A stretch of DNA of 64,000 bases from Lathyrus oleraceus. Taxonomy: Eukaryota; Streptophyta; Magnoliopsida; Fabales; Fabaceae. Both the position numbers and the translations under genes were made by a program. Positions 47,325 through 57,940 of this stretch are shown in pieces (position 1 is the first letter of the stretch; each line of letters starts with the position of its first letter). The DNA lies in NCBI RefSeq assembly GCF_024323335.1, contig NC_066581.1, positions 433,212,136 through 433,276,135 of the forward strand. Reading direction: 5' to 3'. The notes under the pieces were generated by a model, which did not search any database, had not been told where the DNA came from, and saw only the letters and a program-made list of their open reading frames with translations.

Positions 47325-47600
47325 TTGTTCCTGAAGATTCAAGAACACTTTAAACTCTTGATTTTGAATAAATAGAGTTTTCATACAAAATAGTGATGAT
47401 TAATATACTAATTAAGTGAAAAAGAATAATAATGCAAAGAAGACTAAATATCATATTTAATCAATTTTGCTCATGGAGATTCAAAAATACTCTAAACTCT
47501 TAATTTAAAATCAATTGAGTTTCTATGCAAAATAGTGATGATTAAGGTACTAAATAAATGAAACATGAATAACAATGAAATAGAATTAAATAAATGACAA
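47325..47600 (-). repeat. Tandem duplication in Tat LTR
   Basis: Two blocks of about 135 bases share GAGATTCAA(G/A)AA(C/T)AC, CTCTAAACTCTT and CAAAATAGTGATGATTAA. The second starts near 47465. Confidence 0.65.
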
Positions 47601-47720
47601 GCATACGATCCTACCTAAAATAAAATTCAATAAAGAAAGAAAGAAATGACTTGAAGAAAAATGAAGAGAGTTTTGACTTAGTTTTTGTGAATGATTGGTG
47701 GTGTGACTTGTGAATGAGAA

Positions 47721-47740
47721 TAATTTTATTTATAGGCTCT
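47721..47740 (-). promoter_or_regulatory. TATA box of minus-strand Tat LTR
   Basis: The minus strand reads AGAGCCTATAAATAAAATTA, a strong TATA box about 540 bases into the LTR. Confidence 0.65.
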
Positions 47741-47864
47741 AAAAATGATAGTTTATGAATTAATGATAAAATAAAATAGTGAATAATCTTTAAACTTATG
47801 AATTAATGATGCAAAGAGTGTAAGAATAATCTTTAAACTTATTTAATTAAATAGTGAACAACGA

Positions 47865-47951
47865 TGTAACATATGAATAAAATAATGATGTGATATATGC
47901 ATGGAATAATGATGTAATATATGCATGGAATAATGATGTAATATATGAGAG
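47865..47951. repeat. Short 25-27 bp tandem repeat
   Basis: Three to four copies of AATAATGATGTAATATATGC plus ATGG, the first one diverged. Confidence 0.8.
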
Positions 47952-48271
47952 ATATTTTGAGTCTTCTAGAAACATTGGTTTTGTTTTATGATGCATGAAA
48001 ATGATTAATAAAATTCAAATGAATATTTTGGTGATAAATCGAATGATCATGAATTTATTTTTTAAAATGCATAATAAAAAAAATGCAATTTTAGTTTCTT
48101 CAACATATAAAATATTAACTTTATGTTGACTTTTTTACTATATATGTATATATGCATAATTATGGTGACTTTATTTGATGATACAAATACATATCGCTAA
48201 AAATGAAAAACTTGACAAATGGACATGTATTAGATGAATTTAAAATGACCGAACAAAATTGGGGTATGACA

Positions 48272-49095
48272 ACTGCCCCTATTTAAATATCTTCAATCAG
48301 AGAATATGAAGAAGGTCTCTTTTCATATGATCGTAGTGGGGGATAGTTAAATACTAAATGACCAAAAAAAAATCCTTCGAAATCTAGAGATGAAATGCAG
48401 AGATGAAATACAGTGATGAAATACAAAGATGAAATGCAGAGACGAAATGCAATGAAGTTAAGAAAATGAATTTATCGAGATAGGATACTGGATCGATATC
48501 AACCCTCGAGTTGATACTAATCAAACTACACAGACTGTCATCACCAAAAGGATGAGGGTAACATTACAATGACCAAGATATTCATCATAAAAAGGATGAT
48601 GTTTAAACCAAATTCAACAACCGCCATCACCAAAAGGATGATGGTTAGATCACAACATCAAAGATTTCCATCATCAAAAGGATGATGGTAAGATCAAAAT
48701 AACTTCAAAGATCGCCATCACCAAAAGGATAATGGTAAGATCAAAATGACTTTAAAGATATCCATCACCAAAAGGATAGTGGTAAGATCAAAATAACTTC
48801 AAAGATCGTCATCACCAAAAGGATAATGTAAGATCAAAATGACTTCAAAGATCGCCATCATCAAAAGGATGATGGTAAGATCAAAAACAACATCGCCATC
48901 ACCAAAAGGATGATGGTTAAACAAACTTTAAAGATTGACATTACCAAAAGGATAATGGCCATCATTAAAAGGATGGTGATTAGTGACTTCAACAATCACC
49001 GACACCAAAATAATGACGGTAAGATTGATCGGTCACCATTTCCATTGAATTCCCGCCACTAATCCGACATATTTTCATCACCTTGGTAAGATTTA
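48272..49095 (-). mobile_element. Tat/Ogre 3' UTR, minus strand
   Basis: The minus-strand PPT AAATAGGGGCAG (48273-48284) is followed upstream by non-coding sequence with a hairpin-bearing array (48536-49020). It is cut on the right by the Athila LTR near 49096, so pol is lost. Confidence 0.7.
48536..49020 (-). repeat. Array of about 45-bp units with CCATCA...TGATGG hairpins
   Basis: About twelve units contain CCATCACCAAAAGGATGATG followed by GTAAGATCAAAATGACTTCA and AAGAT. CCATCAT and ATGATGG pair around a CAAAAGG loop, so each unit can form a 6-7 bp stem. Unit lengths vary from 23 to 48 bases. Confidence 0.9.
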
Positions 49096-49290
49096 TGTTT
49101 GTTTTTAGTTGCATTTGAGTCAATTATCATGTTTTGTTGGTTTGGTATTGCATTGCACTCGATTAAGAGTTTATGTCAAAAAAAGATCTCGTTTATGCTT
49201 CGTTTGGTAGTGTCATTGTTCCAGGTTTAAAAGCAAGAATGGTGAAGTTCTGGACACTCTGAAGGACGAAAATATGAAAGAACAGCAGAA

Positions 49291-49539
49291 CAACACGGCC
49301 ACCCGTGTGCCACCACACGACCGTGTTGTTGATCAAGCAGAGCAGAGATGAAGCAGAAAACAGAAATCAACACGGCCACCCGTGTGCCACCACACGGCCG
49401 TGTTGATTAAAACAGTGCATTAACACGGGCACCCGTGTGTAGGGACACGGCTCGTGTTGTTGCCACTGTAACGTATGCTGAAATTAATTAATACTGAAGA
49501 ACAACACAGCCACCCGTGTGCCACCATACGGCCGTGTTG
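49291..49539. repeat. Four hairpin units of ACACGG/CCGTGT in Athila LTR
   Basis: Units lie at 49291-49329, 49368-49405, 49421-49459 and 49502-49539. In each, CAACACGG pairs with CCGTGTTG (outer stem, 8 bp) and CCGTGTG pairs with CACACGG around a CCAC loop (inner stem, 7 bp). Unit 3 has a different loop (GTAGGG) but keeps both stems. Single CpG-to-TpG type changes occur in units 1 and 4. Confidence 0.9.
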
Positions 49540-49837
49540 ATTCAACGCAGCTTGGAAAACCTAATTTTTGATGTTTAACCCGATTATGCTTATTAAGGGT
49601 AGTTTGGACCTTTAGCTTGGAAGAGAGTCATCTGAAGCTATAAGAAGGCTGGGAAGAGAAAGAAGAAGGGACCTTTTGACAGACGAACGAAAGCATTACA
49701 GTGGGGGAGATAGCGAATACGACGGATTCCAAGATGGCGAGATTCAAGGGTAGCCACCATTGAAGATCAAACTCTCCTAATTCTTTGTAATGTTTAATCT
49801 TTCCTTTATGAATTCTTTAAGTACTATGAGAGGCTAA

Positions 49838-49858
49838 ACCCCCTGATGCTAGGGGGGT
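49838..49858 (+). other. Conserved hairpin in plus-strand Athila LTR
   Basis: ACCCCC-TGATGCTAG-GGGGGT, counterpart of 38821-38840 and 16015-16033, about 740 bases into the LTR. Confidence 0.55.
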
Positions 49859-50473
49859 GGTCCTGATGTTATCGTATGCTATGAATGTGAACCAATGATT
49901 CCTTGATTACTATGTTATGGATTTCAATTCAATTGTGTGATGTTATTATGTTTTTGTATCGGACAAATACGAATTAATCTATGACTTCCAATAGCAGGAT
50001 TGTGATTGGTAGGGTTTTCACACAATTGGGTTTATGAATGCATCATCTAGGACTAGAACCTTTCATAAATCACCGTAAACCTTGATATTTTGTATGATTA
50101 AAACCAATGATTAATTGAATGGACATTTGAGTAAGAATTGGTAGTTTAATAGTTTCTTCCTTAAGGACTTAAGTAAGAACATTCTGAGGTTAGGAGATTG
50201 AATGTATCACATGTATTAAGGAAATCGGGACTAATTCATAACCGGTTAACTCAACCACTCACCCTAGCATCTTTTATCTTAATCAATTATTTTTAATATT
50301 TTCGTGTTACTATTCTAAATTCCAAAACAACACAACCATTATCTTTTTGTTCTGATAGAATCGAATTAAAGTAAGTAATTCCTACGCAATCCTTGAGATC
50401 GATACTGGGAAATAAACTCCTTATTACTACATCGGTAAAAATAGTACACTTGCTATTTTTCCGATCAAGTTTT

Positions 50474-50491
50474 TGGCGCCGTTGCCGGGGA
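50474..50491 (+). other. Primer binding site, Athila type
   Basis: TGGCGCCGTTGCCGGGGA, an unmutated Athila PBS complementary to a tRNA 3' end (tRNA-Asp type in this lineage). Confidence 0.92.
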
Positions 50492-50588
50492 TTGCCAAAC
50501 TACATATTTTAATTTTTATTCTATCGAAATTTTGTTGCTTGCCAACCAAAATTCTATCTTTGACAATTTTGTTATTCAATTCTAATCT

Positions 50589-51812
50589 TTGTCTAACTTG
50601 TTTATGCGAGGTAAGGCCTCAGCGGATTTTCCTTTTGACGCAGATCCAGAAAGAACTCTTCGCGCGAGACTCAGACAAGCTAAGAGAAAGAAACTGGAAT
50701 TAACAGAGAAAGCGGAGGAAGAAGTTGTTTCAGTGCACTCAGAGAATTCAGATTCAGACACGGAAACAGCTCCTGAAATCATGGCTGCTAATCCACCACC
50801 ACCAGAGAGACTCCTCGGTGACTATGGGGGAACCAACACCCCGGGTGGTCGTATGATAATTGTCAACCAACCAGTTACTGTGGAACAATTCCAGCTGCAT
50901 CCCAGCACCATTAATCAACTCGAAAGAAGGTCCTTCTCTGGAAGAGTGAATGAAGATGCCAACAAGCATCTGCAAAGATTTTTAACCATGAGTACAACAC
51001 TGAAAATGCCAGGATATAGCGAAGAAGCAGTCCGACTTCGTATGTTCCCATTCACTTTAGCAGATGAGGCTGAAGAATGGTTCTATTCCTTACCTGCTGG
51101 TAGTATCACTACATGGGAGCACATGGAAACAGCATTCTTGCAGGAGTATTTTCCCGCATCTGTGTCATTGAGGAAAAGATATGAGATCCTAAACTTCAAA
51201 CAGAAGGAGGGTGAGTCACTAGAAGATGCCTACAAACGATTCAAGAGGATCCTAGTGGCTTGTCCTACTCACAACATGGATGAAACTGAACAAATGCAAA
51301 TGTTTGTCAATGGTCTTCGAATTCAAACAAGACAAATCCTGGATTCAGCAACTGGTGGCTCAGCCAACTTTGCAACAACCACCGGTATGAAGAAGATAAT
51401 TGAAGCTATTGCCTCGAACGAGCATTTAGAGTTATATGACAGGGTATCAAGCAAATCGGCAGTCATTGACTTGAAGCTTGAAACAAATAAACAGGTGAAA
51501 ATTGAAGAAGTTGTTGCTGCAGAGGTAGAGAAAAGGTTGAAAGCACTAAACGTAGGTGCTCAGAAAGTGGCTCAAGTGCAACAGGCACCGAGTGAAGTGT
51601 GTGACATTTGCAATGGACCACACAATACTGTTCATTGTTTTGCAACACCGCAACAGATCAAAGATATAAATTTTTTGAAGCACAACAATCCCTATTCAAA
51701 CACATACAATCCGGGGTGGAAAAATCACCCCAACTTTGCATGGAAATATCAAAGAGGGAACGTGCAACAGCCGGCACAGGGCCAATATCAAAATCAATAT
51801 CAGCAGCCGTAA
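50589..51812 (+). CDS. Athila gag, open to a stop at 51810
   Basis: A 407-codon gag of a Ty3/gypsy Athila element. An N-terminal acidic and basic region (residues 1-75) is followed by the capsid-like part with ERLLGDYGG, FPFTLADEAEEWFYSLPAGS, TTWEHMETAFLQEYFPAS and ACPTHNMDETEQMQMFVNGL. A single zinc knuckle CDICNGPHNTVHC lies at residues 338-350 (one residue shorter than CX2CX4HX4C). The end is NPYSNTYNPGWKNHPNF plus a Gln-rich tail. TAATAA closes the frame at 51810; protease sequence continues in the same frame, so gag and pol were probably one frame originally and the stop is damage. Start chosen at MSNLF, the first ATG of the open frame; MRGKA six codons on is an alternative. Confidence 0.88.
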   Translation: MSNLFMRGKASADFPFDADPERTLRARLRQAKRKKLELTEKAEEEVVSVHSENSDSDTETAPEIMAANPPPPERLLGDYGGTNTPGGRMIIVNQPVTVEQFQLHPSTINQLERRSFSGRVNEDANKHLQRFLTMSTTLKMPGYSEEAVRLRMFPFTLADEAEEWFYSLPAGSITTWEHMETAFLQEYFPASVSLRKRYEILNFKQKEGESLEDAYKRFKRILVACPTHNMDETEQMQMFVNGLRIQTRQILDSATGGSANFATTTGMKKIIEAIASNEHLELYDRVSSKSAVIDLKLETNKQVKIEEVVAAEVEKRLKALNVGAQKVAQVQQAPSEVCDICNGPHNTVHCFATPQQIKDINFLKHNNPYSNTYNPGWKNHPNFAWKYQRGNVQQPAQGQYQNQYQQP

Positions 51813-53105
51813 TAACAGATACCTAAGAAAGCAGATTGGGAGATCGCAATTGAAAAGATGGCAGCTCACAACATCCAATTCCAAGAGGAAACTCGAAATA
51901 ATCAGAAGAACACCACAACATCAATAAAAAATCTTGAAATTCAGATGGGTCAAATTGCCTAACAGTTAGCTTCAAATTCCCATGCACCTGGCACGCTTCC
52001 TAGTGGGACAATCGTTAATCCCCGTGATCAAAGTCACATTAAAGCGGTAGTCACCAGAAAAGGAAAAGCTAAGGAACCACAAATTGACGAACAGGCTGAA
52101 GAAGAGGGCTTGTTGGAAGTTGACTTGGAGATTAGAGAAGAGTCAAAACAGACTGAAGAAGTGGTAGTCGAGCCGACAAGCCAGCAAGAGAAACAAAAAC
52201 CAAAGATCATTCTTCCTTTTCCGACAAGAATAAAGAAGAAAGATCTCCATGATTTTTTTTTTGAGAAATTCTTAGAATTATTCAAGAAGCTCGAGATCAA
52301 CATACCTTTTGCCGAAGCTCTGGAACAGATGCCGATCTACGCCAAATTCATGAAAGACATCATATCAAAGAAAATATCGATCAACAGCGAACCAGTCATG
52401 CTAACTGAAACTTGTAGTGCTATTTTGTAGGGCCTCAAAATTCTGATGAAGAAAAAAGATAGAGGTGCAGTCACTATTCCTTGTAGCATTGGAGATAGAT
52501 CCTTCAAGAAAGCACTGATCGATTTGGGAGCAAGTGTGAGTCTAATGCCCCTCTCAATTTACAAAAAACTTGGGTTAGGGGAGGTGCAGGATACCCGCAT
52601 GACACTGCAGTTTGCGGATCATTCTATGAAGAGACCATATGGTATAGCAACAGATGTCTTGGTGAAGATTGATAAATTTGTATTTCCGGTTGATTTTGTG
52701 ATACTTGAGATGCCGGAAGATGAGGAGATTCCTCTCATACTGGGAAGACCTTTCCTAGAAACTGGAAGATGCATGATAGACATTGAAGAAGGTACCATGA
52801 CCCTTAAAGTTTATGATGAAAAGCTAAAAATTGATGTGAGGGATACTATGAAATTCAAAGAGGACGAAGGGGCGAGTAAAAGTATTGAAGTGTTAGATAC
52901 AGTTTTTGCTCAATCTATGCAGATTACAACACCCAGGCTTCCTTTGGAGAGAGTTTTGAGTTTATCTATTATGGAGGATACTGAAGGAATTGATGAGGAA
53001 GAATCCGAAGTGGTAGCAATGTTAAAGGAACAACCGCCTTGGGTTCGTTCCCGACCGCAACGTTGGGAGGAGCTTCGACCTAAAACATCTTCAGAATCAA
53101 AATAA
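51813..53105 (+). pseudogene. Athila protease region, with in-frame stops
   Basis: It is in the same reading frame as gag but holds stops at 51810, 51960, 52428 and 53103. It contains FPTRIKKKDLHDFFFEKFLE, EQMPIYAKFMKDIIS, the aspartic protease motif DLGASVSLMP (about 52529), DMPEDEEIP-type and LGRPFLETGRCMIDIEEGTM. A short tail PWVRSRPQRWEELRP leads toward RT. The intact protease core suggests the damage is fairly recent. Confidence 0.9.
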
Positions 53106-53908
53106 GATATAAAAAAGGGGATAGAGTTGAAACAATTACCGGAACATCTCAAATATGTTTTTCTTGACAAGGAGGAAAAATGTCCAACAATCATCAATTC
53201 AGGTTTGAGAGAGACACAAGAAGGAGAGCTAATCAAAGTCTTAAAAAAATACAAAGGTGTTATTGGGTGGGCGATGGACGATTTGAAAGGAGTCAGCCCG
53301 ACAATGTGTATGCACAAGATTTTAATGGAGGATGATCAGAACCGGTCGTCCAACCTCAAAGAAGACTGAATCCAGCTATGAAAGAAGTTGTTCGTAAGGA
53401 GGTCGTGAAACTTTTAGATGCGGGGTTAATTTACCCAATATCTGACAGTTCATGGGTGAGCCCAGTTCACGTGGTACCAAAGAAGGGAGGGACAACTGTG
53501 ATCAAAAATGAAAAAAATGAGTTGATCCCCACCCGTACTGTTACAGGATGGCGAGTTTGCATAGACTATAGAAGACTGAACACTGCTACAAGGAAGGACC
53601 ATTTTCCTTTACCTTTTATCGATCAGATGTTGGAAAGATTGGCAGGTCACGATTTCTACTGTTTTCTGGATGGATATTTAGGGTACAACCAAATTGCGGT
53701 GGCACCTGAGGATCAAGAAAAAACAGCATTCACATGCCCATACGGAGTCTTTACTTATAGAAGAATGCCATTTGGGTTATGCAACGCACCTGCAACATTT
53801 CAGAGGTGCATGACATCCATATTTTCCGATATGCTGGAAAAGCACATGGAAGTGTTTATGGATGATTTTTCGGTTTTTTGGATCTTCCTTCGAAAATTGT
53901 TTGTATAA
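53106..53908 (+). pseudogene. Athila reverse transcriptase, two frameshifts
   Basis: The connector (53127-53342, LKYVFLDKEEKCPTIINSGL, GVIGWAMDDLKGVSPTMCMH) is followed by a frameshift near 53340, with one base missing after GATCAG. RT continues at 53378 with WVSPVHVVPKKGGTTVI, VCIDYRRLNTATRKDHFPLP, FLDGYLGYNQIAVAPEDQEK, FGLCNAPATFQRCM and FMDDFSVF (box at 53848-53859). A run of six T at about 53873 has one base too many and shifts the frame again. Otherwise all RT core motifs are present. Confidence 0.92.
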
Positions 53909-54905
53909 TCTGTCACTTGTGTTGGAAAGGTGTCAACAAACCAATCTAATTCTGAATTGGGAAAAGTGTCACTTCATGGTGAGAGAAGGGATCGTACTAG
54001 GTCATAAAATTTCCCATCAAGGGATAGAAGTTGACAAGGCAAAAGTGGAAGTGATCGCCAATCTCCCTCATCCGGTGAACGAGAAAGGTATACGGAGTTT
54101 CTTGGGACATGCAGGATTCTATCGGCGGTTCATCAAAGATTTCTCCAAGATCGCAAAACCTTTGACTAGCCTGCTTGTGAAGGATACTCCGTTTCTGTTT
54201 GACAAGAAGTGTAACGAAGCCTTCGAGACTCTGAAAAATAAATTGTTGTCTGCTCCTATAGTGACCTCGCCTGATTGGTCTCTACTCTTTGAGATAATGT
54301 GCGATGCGAGCGATATAGCAATAGGGGCTGTCTTGGGGCAAAGAAAAGACAAACGCCTCCACGTCATCTACTATGCTAGCCATGTGTTGAATCCAGCCCA
54401 GATGAATTATGCAACCACAGAGAAGGAGCTACTGGCTGTGGTTTATGCCTTTGACAAATTTCGGTAATACTTGTTGGGAACAAAGGTAATTGTTTATACT
54501 GACCATGCGGCATTGAAATATCTTTTTTCTAAACAGGACCCGAAGCCAAGGCTGCTCCGATGGATCTTGCTGTTGCAAGAATTTGACCTGGAAATTCGAG
54601 ATAAAAAGGGGTGTGAGAACACCGTGGCTGACCATCTGTCTCGAATGTCTCCGATTGGAGAGACGGAAGAGGACCATCCCATAAAGGATGAGTTTATAGA
54701 TGAAAGAATCCTCGCGGTGGTGGGTGTTCCTTGGTTTGCGGACTATGCAAACTACCTGGTAGGTGGTATAATTCCTGACGACTTTGATTATAACAAAAAG
54801 AAAAAGTTTCTTCATGATTGCAGGTTTTATTTGTGGGACGAACCATTCTTGTATAAGAAAGGGGTAGACGGACTAATTCGTCGATGTGTCCCTGAGGAAG
54901 AATAA
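53880..54905 (+). pseudogene. Athila RT thumb, RNase H and linker, with stops
   Basis: After the second frameshift the frame reads LVLERCQQTNLILNWEKCHF, IRSFLGHAGFYRRFIKDFSK, then RNase H from FEIMCDASDIAIGAVLGQRK to VADHLSRMS, with [20 protein letters not shown] in the middle. A stop at 54465 interrupts RNase H just after FDKFR. The linker to integrase ([20 protein letters not shown]) ends in a stop at 54903. Two nonsense changes in one frame. Confidence 0.9.
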
Positions 54906-55260
54906 AATGAAGTCTTAAAGGCTTGTCATGACTCAGATTATGGGGGACACTTTAGTGGAGACAGGACAGCCGCAAAAGTCCTCCAATCCGGGTTGTACTG
55001 GCCCACGTTGTTTAAGGATGAACAAGTCGTGGTGAAGGAATGTGACAAATGCCAACGGACAGGAAATATCTCTAGAAAGAATCAGATGCCTCAAAAGGGC
55101 ATGCTTGAGGTGGAATTATTTGATGTCTGGGGAATAGACTTTATGGGACCATTTCCACCCTCATTTGGGAAGAATTATATTCTGGTGGCTGTGGACTACA
55201 TCTCCAAATGGGTGGAAGCCGTAGCTCTCCCCTCTAATGACGCTAGAGCAGTGGTAAGCT
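54906..55260 (+). pseudogene. Athila integrase, interrupted by copia insertion
   Basis: H2C2 zinc finger ([16 protein letters not shown]...CDKCQRTGN), then the core with [17 protein letters not shown] (first Asp) and [20 protein letters not shown]. The frame is broken at 55261, where a copia LTR begins, before the second catalytic Asp. The rest of this integrase and the Athila 3' LTR are not in the window; they should lie beyond the right edge, after the copia and Tekay elements. Confidence 0.92.
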
Positions 55261-56620
55261 TGTTGGTGTAAGCCCTAGAGGCCAATACTTTTGGTACTTG
55301 TATCGAATTATTTATTAATAATAAAAGGCATTTTCTTTATTATGGTTGATTAATAAAGTCCCTAGAATAGATAGTCCGTTTAATGTATTAAGTGTGACTT
55401 AATCATGAGAACACATTAAACGTAAGGGCACTGTTCTTAAAGTATCCGTAGTCGAGCTTTAATGTGAAGTGGGATAACATTAAAGCATTAAGACTATTAT
55501 GCTTGTAGACTGATGATCACATCTCATGGATCATGGATAAAGAGTTATCAAGTCTTAAACATAGGTATGAATATTAGGAGTAATATTTATACCGGATTGA
55601 CCCGCTATGAGAATACTATATAGAAAGTTATGCAAAGTGTCATAAGTTATTCTCATGGTGATAATAGTGTATACCACTCTTCGACCTGAAACCACTATGG
55701 ATCCTAGATGTAGAGTTGAGTGCCTTATTACTGATCCAACGTTATCCGTAACTGGATGACCATAAAGACAGTTGATGAGTACTCCACAAAGCATGCTGAG
55801 GGACATGAGTGTCCTAGATGGAATTTGCCAATCCTGCGTAACAGGATAAATGTCTATGGGCCCAATATTGAACTGGACAAGGGTGACACGGTCTATACCT
55901 TGTGTTCAATATAGACATAAGGGAAAAGGGGTAATTATACACATAATTATTATCACAGGAGGTTTTGTCAGATCACATGACATTTTCGTGACTTGGGTAG
56001 CAGTGATGTGTTGCTAGATACCGCTCACTGTTTATTATGTTAAATGCGTGATTTAATATAATTGCCAACGTCGCGAAAACCTATAGGGTCACACACAAAG
56101 GACGGATTGATGAGAGATAGAATAATTAAGGAACATCGTAAGGTACGATGTACTTAAGAAGAATACGAAATATGGTAAAGTACCAAATACTTAAGTGATT
56201 TTGGCATATTATGAGATATGAGCCAAAATGCACTTAAGTGGGCTTTTTGGCTTGAAGCCCACACAAGTGGTTCTATAAATAGAGCTCTTGTGCAGAAGCT
56301 TTGTATGGGAATACAACACAACTGAAGAGTTGGAATTTCGTATCTCTCTCTCTCACTCAAAGCCTTCATTCATAAACAGCTAGCACTGCGATTGAAGGAA
56401 TCCGTTCGTGTGGACTGAGTAGAGACGTTGTCATCGTTCAACGTTCGTGATCGCCCCGTGGATCTGTATCAAAGGTTTTGATCATTATCAGAGATCTGCA
56501 CCAAAGGTTTGAATCGCCACAAGAGGTAACGATTCTATCACTGATCATGCCCATTCGTAAGGATCACTAAATGGAGAAATTTTTAAATTCCGCTGCGCCT
56601 TGGATGGCTATTCTCCTACA
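55261..56620 (+). mobile_element. Ty1/copia 5' LTR inserted in Athila integrase
   Basis: TGTTGGTGTAAGCCCTAGAG...GGCTATTCTCCTACA, 1360 bp, TG...CA, followed one base later by a tRNA-Met-type PBS. The preceding pentamer AAGCT (55256-55260) is the candidate target duplication. TATA at 56273. The LTR has no coding content. Confidence 0.92.
56273..56282 (+). promoter_or_regulatory. TATA box of copia LTR
   Basis: CTATAAATAG, followed by AGCTCTTGTGCAG and a CTCTCTCTCTCAC tract, a typical U3/R transition. Confidence 0.75.
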
Positions 56621-56621
56621 G

Positions 56622-56634
56622 TGGTATCGGAGCC
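56622..56634 (+). other. Primer binding site, tRNA-Met type (copia)
   Basis: TGGTATCGGAGCC, the initiator-Met type PBS used by Ty1/copia elements, one base after the LTR. Confidence 0.9.
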
Positions 56635-57041
56635 ACTTACGAAACCATGAATCTGATAACTGTTTTTGTTCTGTAATAATATGATTAAAGACAGAATGAA
56701 TCAAAGGTTAAATTGAGATCGATCAAGTTACATATATGTGATATATGTAACCCTGATGCAAAATACATTATATATGATATAGTGTTCTTGTTTCGTTCAT
56801 TCAAACCCTTGATGATTGTTTTCCTTTGAGCGATCAATGGTCGTTTGCTTCTTGATCCGACATTAGTATGGTGAAGCAATGACATGTTGATCAGTCATAC
56901 TGAATTAACAATCGAGATGTGTTTGACGGTCTGAAATTGGTGCATCAGGGTTAGTGACAACACAAAGGTTGTGTTGTCAGAGAGTTATGCGATTGGGGTA
57001 TGACTGCACAAGAGTTGTGCGTTCTAAACACTTTTCCGAAC

Positions 57042-57305
57042 AGTGTTAACCGGTTAACGCGTATGGTTAACCGGTTAACGCAATGCGAAATAAAAAAATT
57101 TGAGTTTTTAAACAGTGTTAACCGGTTAACGCTTTTGGTTAACCGGTTAACGCAAGACGAAATTCAGTTTTCTGAGTTTTTCAAACAGTGTTAACCGGTT
57201 AACGCATATGGTTAACCGGTTAACGCAAGGCAGAAAAGAATTTTCTAAAAGTTTTCAAACAGTGTTAACCGGTTAACGCATATGGTTAACCGGTTAACGC
57301 AAGGA
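57042..57305. repeat. Eight TTAACCGGTTAA palindromes in four pairs
   Basis: Palindrome starts are at 57046, 57067, 57118, 57139, 57191, 57212, 57265 and 57286. Each pair is GTTAACCGGTTAACGC, a spacer of about five bases ending ATGG or TTGG, then GTTAACCGGTTAACGC. Pairs repeat every 72-75 bases. All eight cores are unmutated, while the sequence between pairs varies. Confidence 0.95.
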
Positions 57306-57370
57306 AAAATTCACCGGTTCGGCTAGAAAAAGTGCTTTGAAGTATCAAGTGCTTTGAAGTATCAAGTGCT

Positions 57371-57421
57371 GACCGGGCAGCGGAACACCCGTTCCCGCTG
57401 GCCGGGCAGCGGACCCCCGGC
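57371..57421. repeat. CGGGCAGCGG repeat
   Basis: GACCGGGCAGCGGAACACCC and GGCCGGGCAGCGGACCCCCG in tandem around TTCCCGCT, the most GC-rich spot in the window. It directly follows two copies of AAGTGCTTTGAAGTATC. Confidence 0.75.
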
Positions 57422-57940
57422 TAACTCTGCATAGTGTGATCGGTCGTCGAAATTTAATTTGATTTTAATTAATTAAAGGAATTAATAATAATATTAATAA
57501 AGTGTTTATTATTGTCTTGTGGTGATCGGTTATGGCCTTAGTTTTCCTTTGTTTTGTTTTGGGTTTTTAAAATACGACCTGCGTGTCGTGCCTCTCTCTT
57601 AATCTCCCAAATGTAACTTCTTTTCTCATCTCACTCCCTCGTATGTAAAACGAGTTTCTTTCATGTAATGTAATGATATGAAGAAAGCAAAGAAGTCAGT
57701 GCCAAAGGAGGACAACCTTGAAGATCTTGCTTGGAGAAGCTTAGATCGTTGTAGGTTAGCTTAGGTTCTCTCATTGGCTTGGGAGAACAATTGCGCTAGG
57801 GGCCATAACTGTTTCATTTTGTTTGTATGTATGTTGATGCATGTGAATGTATGTTGATGCATGTGAGAGACGATTTATATGATAAACAAGCCGGTGAGAT
57901 CAGAAAAATTGAAATTCCCTCAAAATTAAAATATTAAGTT

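Larger units (their letters stand above)
45469..48271 (-). mobile_element. Tat/Ogre-like 3' LTR, minus strand
   Basis: On the minus strand it starts TGTCATACCCCAATTTTG and ends AAGATGCGACA, about 2.8 kb, directly after a PPT (48273-48284). A TATA box is at 47721-47740. The U5-type block with GGATACGTAGGAG and a hairpin (45801-45819) and GGTGGGGACTCTG near the end confirm the group. Internal repeats occur at 45945-46340, 47325-47600 and 47865-47951. The minus-strand frame at 46649-46987 is low-complexity translation of an A-rich tract, not a gene. Confidence 0.78.
49096..50467 (+). mobile_element. Athila 5' LTR, plus strand
   Basis: The right end CCGATCA lies six bases before the PBS; the left end is taken as the TG at about 49096 and is uncertain. 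The last 120 bases (CCTTGAGATCGATACTGGGA, TTATTACTACATCGG, GTACACTTGCTA) match the antisense Athila LTRs. The first part carries a hairpin array of ACACGG/CCGTGT motifs (49291-49539). A TATA-like GCTATAAGAAGG is near 49637. Confidence 0.82.

Noticed and set aside
50474..50491. tRNA gene
   Set aside because: Only the 18 bases complementary to a tRNA 3' end are present, directly after an LTR; this is a primer binding site, as at 5607, 56622 and 62458.
51810..51815. Programmed readthrough at the gag stop of Athila
   Set aside because: The stop is a double TAATAA followed by further in-frame stops at 51960, 52428 and 53103, so nonsense decay is the simpler explanation.
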